In this document: positions 1-6,449 of the stretch, piece by piece
How the letters are laid out: every line of letters starts with the position of its first letter
How positions within the stretch are numbered: the first letter of the stretch is position 1
Source: CAYGHG01 sp964349515
Lineage (GTDB): Bacteria > Oederibacteriota > PGYV01 > CAYGHG01
Length of the DNA: 7,735 nt
Assembly (NCBI GenBank): GCA_964349515.1
Contig: CAYGHG010000116.1
Span: forward strand, 1 to 7,735
Reading direction: 5' to 3'
Made by a program: the position numbers and the translations under genes
Notes under the pieces: generated by a model
Seen by the model: the letters and a program-made list of their open reading frames with translations, nothing else
Databases searched by the model: none
Told to the model about the DNA's origin: nothing

Positions 1-1
1 T

Positions 2-52
2 TTTGACATATTTGTAAAGGACAATGAAGACAGGCGAAAGAACAGGCGGTAG
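2..52 (+). CDS. 3' end of an upstream gene (partial, unidentified)
   Basis: Of the three forward frames at the left edge, only this one stays open from the first bases to a stop (TAG at 50-52); the other two stop almost at once. It gives sixteen residues, FDIFVKDNEDRRKNRR, a hydrophobic stretch running into a very charged, arginine-rich tail. Such a tail is common at the C-terminus of cytosolic or nucleic-acid-binding proteins, but it is too short to name a family. No hairpin terminator follows before the tRNA promoter near 111. The frame could be open by chance, so the call is tentative. Confidence 0.35.
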   Translation, partial: FDIFVKDNEDRRKNRR

Positions 53-110
53 TTACTGTTAAATTTCGATTTTAAATTCCACATATAGCCCGGAAAATCT
101 GTTTTTTGTG

Positions 111-138
111 TTGAAAAATAAGCAAATATCTATATAAT
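111..138 (+). promoter_or_regulatory. Sigma-70-type promoter for the tRNA-Arg gene
   Basis: A -35 box TTGAAA (111-116, five of six consensus bases) is followed after 16 bases by a perfect -10 box TATAAT (133-138). The expected transcription start is near 145. This leaves a leader of about 85 nt before the mature tRNA at 231, which processing (RNase P at the 5' end) would remove. No other gene lies between the promoter and the tRNA. Confidence 0.7.
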
Positions 139-230
139 ATTACCTAAATTAGCGCCTGTTTCGGACTCGTGCGGCGGCAAGCGCCTGTCATTTTAATTTT
201 AAGTTTTGATTTTTGATTTTGTGCTTTGGA

Positions 231-305
231 GCCCCCGTAGCTCAGTGGATAGAGCATCGGTTTCCTAAACCGTGTGCGCATGTTCGATTCATGCAGGGGG
301 CACCA
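231..305 (+). tRNA. tRNA-Arg, anticodon CCU (reads AGG)
   Basis: The cloverleaf can be folded by hand. The acceptor strands are 231-237 and 295-301. The D arm is GCTC/GAGC (240-243, 252-255) with GG in its loop. The anticodon arm is 257-273 with loop TTCCTAA, placing the anticodon CCT at 264-266 after the invariant T. The variable loop has 4 nt, and the T arm is GCATG/CATGC around TTCGATT (278-294). The discriminator is A302 and CCA is encoded (303-305). Two weak points are a G.A opposition at the inner end of the acceptor stem (237/295) and a T.T opposition at the outer end of the anticodon stem (257/273). All other stem pairs are Watson-Crick, so the gene looks functional. AGG is frequent in the neighbouring genes, which fits the need for this isoacceptor. 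Confidence 0.95.
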
Positions 306-334
306 AAAAAATCCGCCTACAGGGCGGTTTTTTT
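306..334 (+). terminator. Rho-independent terminator after tRNA-Arg
   Basis: Directly after the tRNA CCA there is a run of A, then the stem CCGCC (313-317) and GGCGG (323-327) around a 5-nt loop, then seven T (328-334). This is a short but typical intrinsic terminator. It separates the tRNA unit from the operon starting near 400. The right arm can also pair with CGCCC at 336-340 in a competing hairpin. Confidence 0.8.
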
Positions 335-386
335 ACGCCCAAAAATTCTTTTTGGCGAAATAATGAAAGAAGTTTTCGGGAAATAA

Positions 387-395
387 TGGTAAAAT
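387..395 (+). promoter_or_regulatory. Candidate extended -10 promoter of the nine-gene operon
   Basis: TGGTAAAAT has the extended -10 form TGnTAnnnT, with the -10 hexamer TAAAAT at 390-395. No convincing -35 box lies at the proper distance, as expected for extended -10 promoters. Transcription would start near 402, giving a leader of about 16 nt that just includes the ribosome binding site at 409-414. A 9-nt direct repeat GAAATAATG (357-365 and 380-388) lies upstream and overlaps the promoter edge; it could be an operator or chance. No better promoter is visible between the tRNA terminator and the first gene. Confidence 0.45.
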
Positions 396-417
396 ATAAA
401 AAATAAACGGGGTGAAT

Positions 418-1083
418 ATGACAGACCTACATACGCACAGCCTTTTCTCTGACGGGGTTCTGCTTCCCTCGGAGCTCATTCAGAGGGCAAGAAAAACAGG
501 GTACACCGCTATTGCCATAACAGATCACGCTGACTCTTCAAATATTGAATTTGTTTTAAACGGACTGAAGAAAGTATGCGCCGATTCAAATAAGGCGTAT
601 AATGACATAAAGTGCATCCCCGGAGTCGAGCTTACTCATATTCCTCCGGTGCTGGTTAAGGCGATGGTTTTGAAGGCCCGTAAACTGGGGGCAAAAATAG
701 TTGTTTTTCACGGGGAGACCGTAGTTGAGCCGGTGGAACCGGGCTCTAACAGGGCGGCCATTGAGGCGGGGGTGGACATACTCGCGCATCCCGGGAGAAT
801 AAGCGCTGAAGAATGCGTTCTGGCTGCGAAAAATGGAGTTCATCTTGAAATTACCGCAAGAAACGGGCATAATATTACGAACAGGCACGTGGCCGCTGCC
901 GCGCGGGCCGCAGGCGCGTTACTGGTTTTTGATACAGACACACACGGGCCGGGAAATCTGGCGGATGATAAAATGAGGGACAAAGTACTGAAGGACGCCG
1001 GGCTTTCAAAGGAAGAAATAAAATCCGCGATCGCGAATTCGGAGAATATAGTAAAAAGAATATTTTCAGGAGGAAAAAAATGA
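418..1083 (+). CDS. PHP-domain metal-dependent phosphoesterase
   Basis: This 221-residue protein belongs to the PHP superfamily (histidinol-phosphatase-like and related phosphoesterases, with a TIM-barrel-like fold and a cluster of two or three metals). The motifs appear in order: DLHTHSLFSDG (3-13; H5, H7, D12), TDHAD (35-39; H37), PGVELTH (68-74; E71), the FHGE histidine (H98), LAHPG (122-126; H124) and DTDTH (172-176; D174, H176). These account for the usual metal ligands, so it should be active. It is a stand-alone catalytic domain with no polymerase or nucleic-acid-binding part; the substrate cannot be read from sequence. An in-frame GTG at 412 could extend it by two residues, but GGGGTG at 409-414 is correctly spaced for ATG 418. 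First gene of the operon, its stop overlaps the next start by 4 nt (ATGA). Confidence 0.9.
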   Translation: MTDLHTHSLFSDGVLLPSELIQRARKTGYTAIAITDHADSSNIEFVLNGLKKVCADSNKAYNDIKCIPGVELTHIPPVLVKAMVLKARKLGAKIVVFHGETVVEPVEPGSNRAAIEAGVDILAHPGRISAEECVLAAKNGVHLEITARNGHNITNRHVAAAARAAGALLVFDTDTHGPGNLADDKMRDKVLKDAGLSKEEIKSAIANSENIVKRIFSGGKK

Positions 1084-1655
1084 AGAGAGCCGCTTCGTTA
1101 TTTCTGGCAATATTTCTTATGGTTCCTGCAATATCAAAGGCTTATGAAGTGCAGTACGAGTACTGGGTAATATCAGGCAAAGCGGGTATTGCTTATCCTG
1201 TTGACGTTTTTGGTGATTTCAATGACCTTGGTTTCAGCGGCTGCATATCGGCAAGAAGGGGGCTTGATATGGAAGTGTCGGTGGGAGGAAGTATAGGATT
1301 TAACAATATGCCATACAAGGCTGACAGCGCGCCTGCCCCCTTTTCCGCGTTTATATTAAACGGCGAGATTGTTTATGCGCCTTATCTCCCTGATTTTTTT
1401 GTATGGCCTTATTTGAAAGCCGGGCTGGGTATCTATATGGTTGATTTTACAAGGCTGGCCGGCATAGAAGACCCTATAAAGGATTCGGCTACAACACTGG
1501 GTTTCGTAATTGGGGGTGGAATAAATTACCCGCTGAGCAATGAGCTGCTCGCCACGGTGGAAGTTCTGTATAACCACGCGGCTTTTGACGGCGGGCAGTC
1601 AAATGTCTACACTTTTTTCACATTTAACGCCGGGGTGTCTTACCTCTTAAAATAA
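1080..1655 (+). CDS. Secreted outer-membrane beta-barrel protein (OmpW/OmpA-barrel-like)
   Basis: The 191-residue product starts with a clear signal peptide: MKRAAS, a hydrophobic core, and likely cleavage after SKA (residue 21). The mature part, about 170 residues, has alternating polar and hydrophobic strands rich in glycine and aromatic residues (for example around 94-118 and 138-170) and ends in a strand, FTFNAGVSYLLK. This is the pattern of small eight-stranded barrels; no periplasmic OmpA-like C-terminal domain follows. It probably sits in the outer membrane as a small porin-like or structural protein. The last residue is K, not the terminal aromatic of classical BAM substrates, though aromatics lie nearby. 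A strong AGGAGG (1068-1073) precedes the start, and the 4-nt overlap with the PHP gene suggests translational coupling. The exact family is not certain. Confidence 0.75.
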   Translation: MKRAASLFLAIFLMVPAISKAYEVQYEYWVISGKAGIAYPVDVFGDFNDLGFSGCISARRGLDMEVSVGGSIGFNNMPYKADSAPAPFSAFILNGEIVYAPYLPDFFVWPYLKAGLGIYMVDFTRLAGIEDPIKDSATTLGFVIGGGINYPLSNELLATVEVLYNHAAFDGGQSNVYTFFTFNAGVSYLLK

Positions 1656-1668
1656 AAGGAGCTTTCAG

Positions 1669-2376
1669 ATGGAAAAAAAATTAAAGCACAAAGATGTCAT
1701 CAAGCTTGTAAAAAGGAACGAGATCAAAGAGATTGTGGAAAAGACTACAGCATATTTTACGAAAAATACCGAGAATGTGATAATTGCTGCAATAATTGCT
1801 GCGGCTCTTATTATAGGGATCCCGCTGTTTCTGAAAGCGGGCAAAGCCAACTCTGAAAAGGCTGAACAGGCTCTTGCGAGGGCCAATAATATTTTTAATG
1901 CGCCGGTATCAAATGATGCACAGATGGCAATGTACGGTTATTTCCCCGGCAATCAGCAGAAATACGAAACGGCTGCTTCGTCTTATATGGAGGTAATTCA
2001 GGGTTATAGAAACACAAAAGCCGCGGCTTTTGCGCAGCTGGGACTGGCTGCTTCTTATTTTAACAACGGCAAATTCGGCGAGGCCGAAGAGGCATACTCG
2101 CTTTTTATAGAAAAGAATGCGAAGCACGCTATGCTCGCGGAAGCATATAACGGGCTTGCATACTCGAGGCTTGAAGCTGGAAAGCTCAAAGAGGCTTCGG
2201 AGGCGTGGGAAAAGATAGTAAACGAATTGGACAAGTCCGCGGTAATTTGGGAGGCGGCTTATAATCTCGCTTCTGTTTATGAAATGCTCGGCAGGAAAGA
2301 AGATTCAAAAACGCTCTATACAAAAACAGCGGCGGGCGACGACGCTTATTATGCTGCAAAGGCAGCCGCAAAATAG
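1669..2376 (+). CDS. Membrane-anchored TPR protein (YfgM-like)
   Basis: The 235-residue protein has a basic cytoplasmic N-terminus (1-35), one membrane segment (about 37-56, rich in I and A), and an extracytoplasmic part with tetratricopeptide-type helical repeats (about 98-113, 117-150, 155-187, 193-226). The repeats carry typical A-x-x-x-L-G-x-x-Y and A/G/Y spacing, for example LGLAASYFNNGKFGEAEEAY. This layout (short cytosolic tail, one TM helix, periplasmic TPR) matches YfgM-like proteins, which in Enterobacteria work with PpiD at the Sec translocon. The BamD/YbgF-type TPR proteins are alternatives, but those are secreted or lipidated rather than anchored in this way. The start follows AAAGGAG (about 1654-1660) by 8 nt and lies 13 nt after the beta-barrel gene, which suggests an envelope assembly role. 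The specific function is inferred. Confidence 0.75.
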   Translation: MEKKLKHKDVIKLVKRNEIKEIVEKTTAYFTKNTENVIIAAIIAAALIIGIPLFLKAGKANSEKAEQALARANNIFNAPVSNDAQMAMYGYFPGNQQKYETAASSYMEVIQGYRNTKAAAFAQLGLAASYFNNGKFGEAEEAYSLFIEKNAKHAMLAEAYNGLAYSRLEAGKLKEASEAWEKIVNELDKSAVIWEAAYNLASVYEMLGRKEDSKTLYTKTAAGDDAYYAAKAAAK

Positions 2377-2379
2377 CAG

Positions 2380-2847
2380 ATGGAAAAAATGACCCCGGTA
2401 ATTGCTGTAATCGGAGGAAGTTCGGTCAATGATGATATATATGAAAAGGCTGTGGAGACCGGAGTTTTGATTGCAAAGCGGGGAGCATTACTGGTATGCG
2501 GCGGCCTCTCGGGGGTTATGGAAGCGGCGTGCAAGGGGGCCAAGAGCGCTGGCGGAATTACGATAGGAATACTTCCCGGCAAGAAAAAGCAAAGCGCCAA
2601 TGCATTTGTTGACATAGCGGTCCCGACGGGGATCAGCGAGGCGAGAAATGCGGTAATTGTAAATATGGCTGACGCGCTGGTGGCAATAGACGGAAAAGAA
2701 GGCACGTTGTCTGAACTGGCGTTTGCACTGAAGCAGAAAAAACCCGTTGCGGGAATAGAAACTTTTGAACTGAGGGGAATTATGAAAGCACAAACACCTA
2801 AAGAAGCGGTTGAAAAGGTTTTCTCCGTGCTGAAAGGCAGAAAATAA
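2380..2847 (+). CDS. SLOG-superfamily protein, TIGR00725 type (LOG/lysine-decarboxylase-like fold)
   Basis: This 155-residue Rossmann-like protein resembles the TIGR00725 family of the SLOG superfamily. Visible signatures are the N-terminal beta strand and loop VIAVIGGSS (7-15), the glycine-rich CGGLSGVMEAACKGA (40-54), the ILPG turn (64-67), and GKEGTLSEL (105-113), which stands where LOG phosphoribohydrolases have PGGxGTxxE. The family binds nucleotide-like ligands; LOG members release cytokinin-type bases from nucleotides. For TIGR00725 proteins the substrate is not established, and an amino-acid decarboxylase role should not be inferred from the old name. The gene starts 3 nt after the TPR stop. 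No good ribosome binding site precedes ATG 2380; ATG 2389 gives a more usual N-terminus (MTPVIAVIGG) and is nearly as likely. Expression is probably coupled to the upstream gene. The stop overlaps the next start by one base. Confidence 0.8.
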   Translation: MEKMTPVIAVIGGSSVNDDIYEKAVETGVLIAKRGALLVCGGLSGVMEAACKGAKSAGGITIGILPGKKKQSANAFVDIAVPTGISEARNAVIVNMADALVAIDGKEGTLSELAFALKQKKPVAGIETFELRGIMKAQTPKEAVEKVFSVLKGRK

Positions 2848-4082
2848 TGTTTAAACGCGGAGTTGCAGCAGGGCTTGCCCTGCTGATTGCGGCTGTGTGC
2901 TGTGGCGCCGAGCTTTCTGTATGGAATATGCCTCCGGATTCTGACAAGTTCTACAGGCAGCTGTGGAATGAAGCCACTCAGAGTTTTGAGAGAATGAATC
3001 CCGGCGTAAAGATCAGGGGTATAAGCAGGGAGTATAAGCCGCAGGAATTTGTAAGTGTTATGGCAAGCGGTAAGGGCCCGGATGTGGTCAGGATTCCGAT
3101 AGCGGCAATTCCTGCGATGGCAAAGTACGGTTTTCTCGCAGACCTGACGCCTTTTACCGATAAATGGATACAAAAAGACTATCTCCCTTCAATAATGTGG
3201 CGTGCTGTCACTGTTGAAGGCAAAACATACGGGGTGCCTTATGACTCTAATTTCACGGTTCTTTTTTACAATAAAAAAATATTTAATCAGGCCGGGCTTG
3301 ACAGGGGGCCTGAAAACTGGGCAGAGCTTGTAAATTACGCGAAAAAAATCAGGCAGAAAACAGGTTCCTGGGGGCTCGCGCTTCAGCCCGATATGTTTAA
3401 TTTCATTGATTTTATATGGCAGGCCGGAGGGGATATTTACAGGGGCAGGGATCTCAATCTAAATAATGCAGGAGTTGTTAAGGCACTAAAGTTCTGGAAC
3501 AGTTTGAAGTGGGAGCATTCAATACTGCCGCCTCAGAACATACTGTATGAGAGCGACGTGGAGCAGCTTTTCTCCACAGGTAAAGCCGCCATGATGATAG
3601 GGGTGGCAAAAAGGCTGCCTGTTATGGCGCGGAGGTACGGCCTTGCACTTGACGATGTTGAAATAGTGCCGCTGCCGGCGGGCGATACAGGGATAAAAGC
3701 CTGGCACGCCGGAGGCGACGCTTTTATTATAAATGCTTCAATACCTGATGAGCGTAAAGAAATTGCCTGGCGATACATAAACAATTCGCTCTCTCCCATA
3801 AGCCAGCTGTGGCAGTTTATGAAGATGAAAGAACTGGGGATACCGGTCTTTCCCGGGGATTTCAGTGCCTCCACCAACCTGATAAACAGGCCTGAGTTTG
3901 CGAATGTAAAAGGGCTGTTTGATTCGGCAATGGCGGAGCCCACCTTTTACAGATGGCCCCATATAAAGGAAGATTTTAACAGATATGTTCTGGAGCACAT
4001 ATTCATAAATAAAAACCCCGATTATGAAAAGCTTCTTTTTGATTTCATGGAGAGGGTGAAAAAGGAATACTATGGCGGATAA
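2847..4082 (+). CDS. Sugar ABC transporter substrate-binding protein (family 1)
   Basis: The 411-residue protein has the length and pattern of family 1 extracellular solute-binding proteins that feed CUT1 importers of oligosaccharides or glycerol phosphates. A signal peptide (1-21) ends at about CGA before ELSVWN. The cysteines at 18-19 do not form a classical lipobox, so a free periplasmic protein is more likely than a lipoprotein. Family signatures are FERMNPGVKI (47-56), GKGPDVVRI (75-83), GKTYGVPYDSN (125-135) with LFYNKKIFNQAGL (139-151), and FSTGKAAMMIG (242-252). Several tryptophans (W191, W286, W370) could stack on sugar rings. The ligand cannot be named. ATG overlaps the previous stop as TAATG, and two permease genes follow at once, so the partners are clear. 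Confidence 0.9.
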   Translation: MFKRGVAAGLALLIAAVCCGAELSVWNMPPDSDKFYRQLWNEATQSFERMNPGVKIRGISREYKPQEFVSVMASGKGPDVVRIPIAAIPAMAKYGFLADLTPFTDKWIQKDYLPSIMWRAVTVEGKTYGVPYDSNFTVLFYNKKIFNQAGLDRGPENWAELVNYAKKIRQKTGSWGLALQPDMFNFIDFIWQAGGDIYRGRDLNLNNAGVVKALKFWNSLKWEHSILPPQNILYESDVEQLFSTGKAAMMIGVAKRLPVMARRYGLALDDVEIVPLPAGDTGIKAWHAGGDAFIINASIPDERKEIAWRYINNSLSPISQLWQFMKMKELGIPVFPGDFSASTNLINRPEFANVKGLFDSAMAEPTFYRWPHIKEDFNRYVLEHIFINKNPDYEKLLFDFMERVKKEYYGG

Positions 4083-5343
4083 TTTTTCAAACAGGTTCGG
4101 CAATGAAATATCAGAGAACGCTATTAAGGGGATGCTTGACGACGAGATAAAGGTACATATAAAGGAAGATGTGGTGCTGCCCGTAATAAAATTGAAGCTT
4201 CCCGTCTCCGAGTCAACTGTTGAAATTAAAAAGAAAGAAGCGCAGGAAACAAAACCTAAAAAATCAGGCAGCATATTCAGTGATTTAAGCGCAAAGTCAA
4301 TGGCCGAAGTTGTAAGGGAAAATGTTATTAAACTGCCTGACACGCTGTCTCCTTCACAGAAAATGCGCAAAGCTTTCAGTATGAGGCGTTACGGAATACC
4401 CATAAGGGACGCAAAGATGAGGCCGGTAACACCGCTGCCGCAGGTAAGCGCCGAGCAGCTGAAAAAAAAGGGATGGCACAGGTTTAAAAAATCAATACTG
4501 GGTGCGGAACTGCTTGTCCCCGCGCTGCTGGTTTTTCTGTTGTTCAGCTGGATGCCCATTATAAAGACTTTTCTGATAAGTTTCCGCAGTTATACCACGA
4601 TAACAGCTTCTGAGTTCGTGGGGCTGGATAATTTCATGCGGATTTTAGGTGATACGAAATTCTGGGAAGCGCTGATGCACTCTTCGGTACTTACTCTTAT
4701 AGTCATAACACTTGGGACATGGATCCCTTTCTTTCTGGCGCTGTATATATATGAAATGAGGCGGGCGGCCGGGCTTGTAAAGGTTCTGTATTTCATACCT
4801 TTTTTGACGCCGGCGGTGCCTGCTGCAATATTGTGGAAATGGATATATAACCAGGGCTGGGGGCTTTTGAACGGGTTTTTGTCTTTGTTCGTACCAGGCG
4901 ATGTGACTATAGGCTGGCTGACTGACCCAAATCTGGTGCTGTTTTCGATAGCACTCGTGTTTATATGGAAAAATACCGGCTGGGCGATACTTATTTACAT
5001 TGCAGGCCTTCAGAATATCCCTAAAAATTATTTTGAAGACGCCTCTTTGAACGGCGCGGGCATTGCCGTAAAAATAAAGGAAATAATACTTCCCGCGCTT
5101 AAACCGGTTATAATGGCAGTTGTTTTTATTCAGATTATCAGCGGAATGCAGGTCTTCACCGAAGTATATATTATGACAAACGGAGGGCCGCAGGGCGCGT
5201 CTGAAGTTATCGCGACTTATATGTATAAGAAGGCATTTTTGTATATGGACATAGGCTATGCCGCAGGCGTCGCATTGTTCTTCCTTTTCCTTCTTGTTTC
5301 GATCACGCTCGTCAGAGCGGGCCTGTCCGGAAGGAGGGCATAA
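4072..5343 (+). CDS. CUT1 sugar ABC permease 1 (MalF/UgpA-like) with long N-terminal extension
   Basis: The 423-residue product is a MetI-type permease with six membrane segments at roughly 145-168, 205-226, 236-257, 286-310, 341-362 and 394-415. The EAA loop that docks on the ATPase is at 321-341 (EDASLNGAG...IILP, conserved G at 328 and P at 341). Usual UgpA-like permeases are near 290-300 residues; this one has about 140 extra polar, lysine-rich residues before the first membrane helix, presumably cytoplasmic. The stretch contains VIKL twice (38-41, 85-88) and resembles no domain I know. The extension appears to be translated: ATG 4072 has a good AAGGAA (4062-4067) at proper spacing, and the frame overlaps the binding-protein gene by 11 nt. 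It pairs with the permease at 5345; no ATPase gene is present in the window. Confidence 0.9.
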   Translation: MADNFSNRFGNEISENAIKGMLDDEIKVHIKEDVVLPVIKLKLPVSESTVEIKKKEAQETKPKKSGSIFSDLSAKSMAEVVRENVIKLPDTLSPSQKMRKAFSMRRYGIPIRDAKMRPVTPLPQVSAEQLKKKGWHRFKKSILGAELLVPALLVFLLFSWMPIIKTFLISFRSYTTITASEFVGLDNFMRILGDTKFWEALMHSSVLTLIVITLGTWIPFFLALYIYEMRRAAGLVKVLYFIPFLTPAVPAAILWKWIYNQGWGLLNGFLSLFVPGDVTIGWLTDPNLVLFSIALVFIWKNTGWAILIYIAGLQNIPKNYFEDASLNGAGIAVKIKEIILPALKPVIMAVVFIQIISGMQVFTEVYIMTNGGPQGASEVIATYMYKKAFLYMDIGYAAGVALFFLFLLVSITLVRAGLSGRRA

Positions 5344-5344
5344 T

Positions 5345-6256
5345 ATGAAGCGCAAAAATATCTATCAGGAAGAAACGAGATATCTGTTCCCTGCGTATGA
5401 AATGAAGAATCCCAAGGTCAGAATGATAAAGGCGGTTTGGGGGTTTGCTGTGGCGGCCGGTGCCGTGCTTGTATCAGTGCCGTTTGTGTGGATGATTATA
5501 ACTTCACTCGTGGACGTTAAGCATATTTTTGAGCCTCTGACTGTCGTGGCTGCGAATATTTCTTTTGATTTCGCTCACTATAAAGCTGCCCTGCAGATAA
5601 CTCCTTTTGCGAGGCTGCTTGCCAATTCTTTTATAGTCTCTTCTGCCGCTGTTGCCGGGCAGGTGCTGATATGTGCTATGGCTGCGTATGCGCTGTCAAA
5701 GCTTAAACCGCCGATGTACGGCGTAATACTGATTCTCTTTCTCTCAACTATTATGATTCCCTTTGAGACTATTGCCATACCGCTTTACATCTTTATCAGG
5801 GATTTTTCAATTCCCGGGGTTTTTGAGGCCAATCTGATAAACACATATTGGGCGCTGATACTCCCCGGGCTTGCAAGCGCTTTTAACATTTTTATTTTTA
5901 AAAGCTTCTTTGACAAGATGCCAGATGATTTCCTGGAAGCGGCCAGGGTGGACGGCTATTCAGAAACCCTGATTTTCTTCAGGATAGTACTGCCGATATC
6001 AAAACCCATACTTTTGGTTGTTTCAATTTTAAGTTTTGTCAATATCTGGAATTCATTTTTCTGGCCGCTGATAGTCATAAACGAGCCGGAGATGTACACT
6101 CTTATGCTGGGAATTTATAAGCTTATCGAAGAAGGACAGGCATGGAATGTAATTATGGCTGCGGTCACCATTTCTATGTTACCGACCATAACTCTTTTCG
6201 CGCTTTTCCAGAAACAGATAATGCGCGGCGTGCTTTTTACCACGCTGCAGGAATAA
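5345..6256 (+). CDS. CUT1 sugar ABC permease 2 (MalG/UgpE-like)
   Basis: This 303-residue permease has the normal length of MalG/UgpE-type subunits and six membrane segments at about 32-54, 94-118, 124-150, 166-186, 220-242 and 268-290. Its EAA loop is EAARVDG...IVLPISKP (198-221), with the conserved glycine at 204 and proline at 217. It forms the membrane channel with the permease encoded just upstream. The frame is open further upstream to 5258, but the true start is ATG 5345: AAGGAGG (5331-5337) lies 7 nt before it, it directly follows the stop of permease 1 with one base between, and the extra upstream residues (out of frame with permease 1) look nothing like a permease. The 34-residue N-terminal tail is polar and cytoplasmic. 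Confidence 0.93.
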   Translation: MKRKNIYQEETRYLFPAYEMKNPKVRMIKAVWGFAVAAGAVLVSVPFVWMIITSLVDVKHIFEPLTVVAANISFDFAHYKAALQITPFARLLANSFIVSSAAVAGQVLICAMAAYALSKLKPPMYGVILILFLSTIMIPFETIAIPLYIFIRDFSIPGVFEANLINTYWALILPGLASAFNIFIFKSFFDKMPDDFLEAARVDGYSETLIFFRIVLPISKPILLVVSILSFVNIWNSFFWPLIVINEPEMYTLMLGIYKLIEEGQAWNVIMAAVTISMLPTITLFALFQKQIMRGVLFTTLQE

Positions 6257-6272
6257 TGCTCACAGGAGGGCA

Positions 6273-6446
6273 ATGATGAAAAAGGAAAAAAAGATAAAAG
6301 AAAGAAATATGGATCTTGCGGAGCACGACTACAGGATAAAATCAATCGGTGTGCCGCAAAGAGTAAGAAGAATAATTTTAAGGGCGGTCATAATAGCTCT
6401 TCCGGTGATTGCGCTTATTTACTGGTATATGAACAGCGCGGGATAG
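6273..6446 (+). CDS. Small single-pass membrane protein, 57 aa, unknown
   Basis: A short frame lies between permease 2 and yqeK, preceded by a strong ACAGGAGGG (6262-6270) with normal spacing to the ATGATG pair at 6273/6276. The product begins MMKKEKKIKERNMDLAEHDY, a very charged N-terminal half (about 1-33, net positive), followed by a hydrophobic helix at about 35-53 (IILRAVIIALPVIALIYWY) and a 4-residue tail. The positive-inside rule places the N-terminus in the cytoplasm, with the end of the chain near or across the membrane. I do not recognise a family. It could be an accessory subunit of the adjacent transporter, or an anchor for YqeK, whose start is 3 nt after this stop. The strong ribosome binding site and tight packing argue that it is real. 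Confidence 0.75.
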   Translation: MMKKEKKIKERNMDLAEHDYRIKSIGVPQRVRRIILRAVIIALPVIALIYWYMNSAG

Positions 6447-6449
6447 CGC

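Noticed and set aside
231..305. tRNA-Arg as an integration (att) site
   Set aside because: No repeat of the tRNA 3' end was seen elsewhere in the window, and no integrase or mobile genes are present.
2349..3173. A 274-codon open frame on the minus strand
   Set aside because: It lies wholly opposite the SLOG and binding-protein genes, which have recognisable motifs; the translation has no family pattern and no ribosome binding site. It is an antisense shadow.
3738..4370. A 210-codon minus-strand open frame across the binding-protein/permease junction
   Set aside because: It is antisense to two well-supported genes and its serine/phenylalanine-rich translation is typical of a shadow frame.
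5258..5344. Upstream extension of permease 2 from an earlier ATG
   Set aside because: It overlaps permease 1 out of frame, has no ribosome binding site, and the ATG at 5345 has an excellent one.
4645..5355. A 236-codon minus-strand open frame
   Set aside because: It is opposite the conserved core and EAA loop of permease 1, its translation is basic and low in hydrophobic segments, and no family is recognisable.
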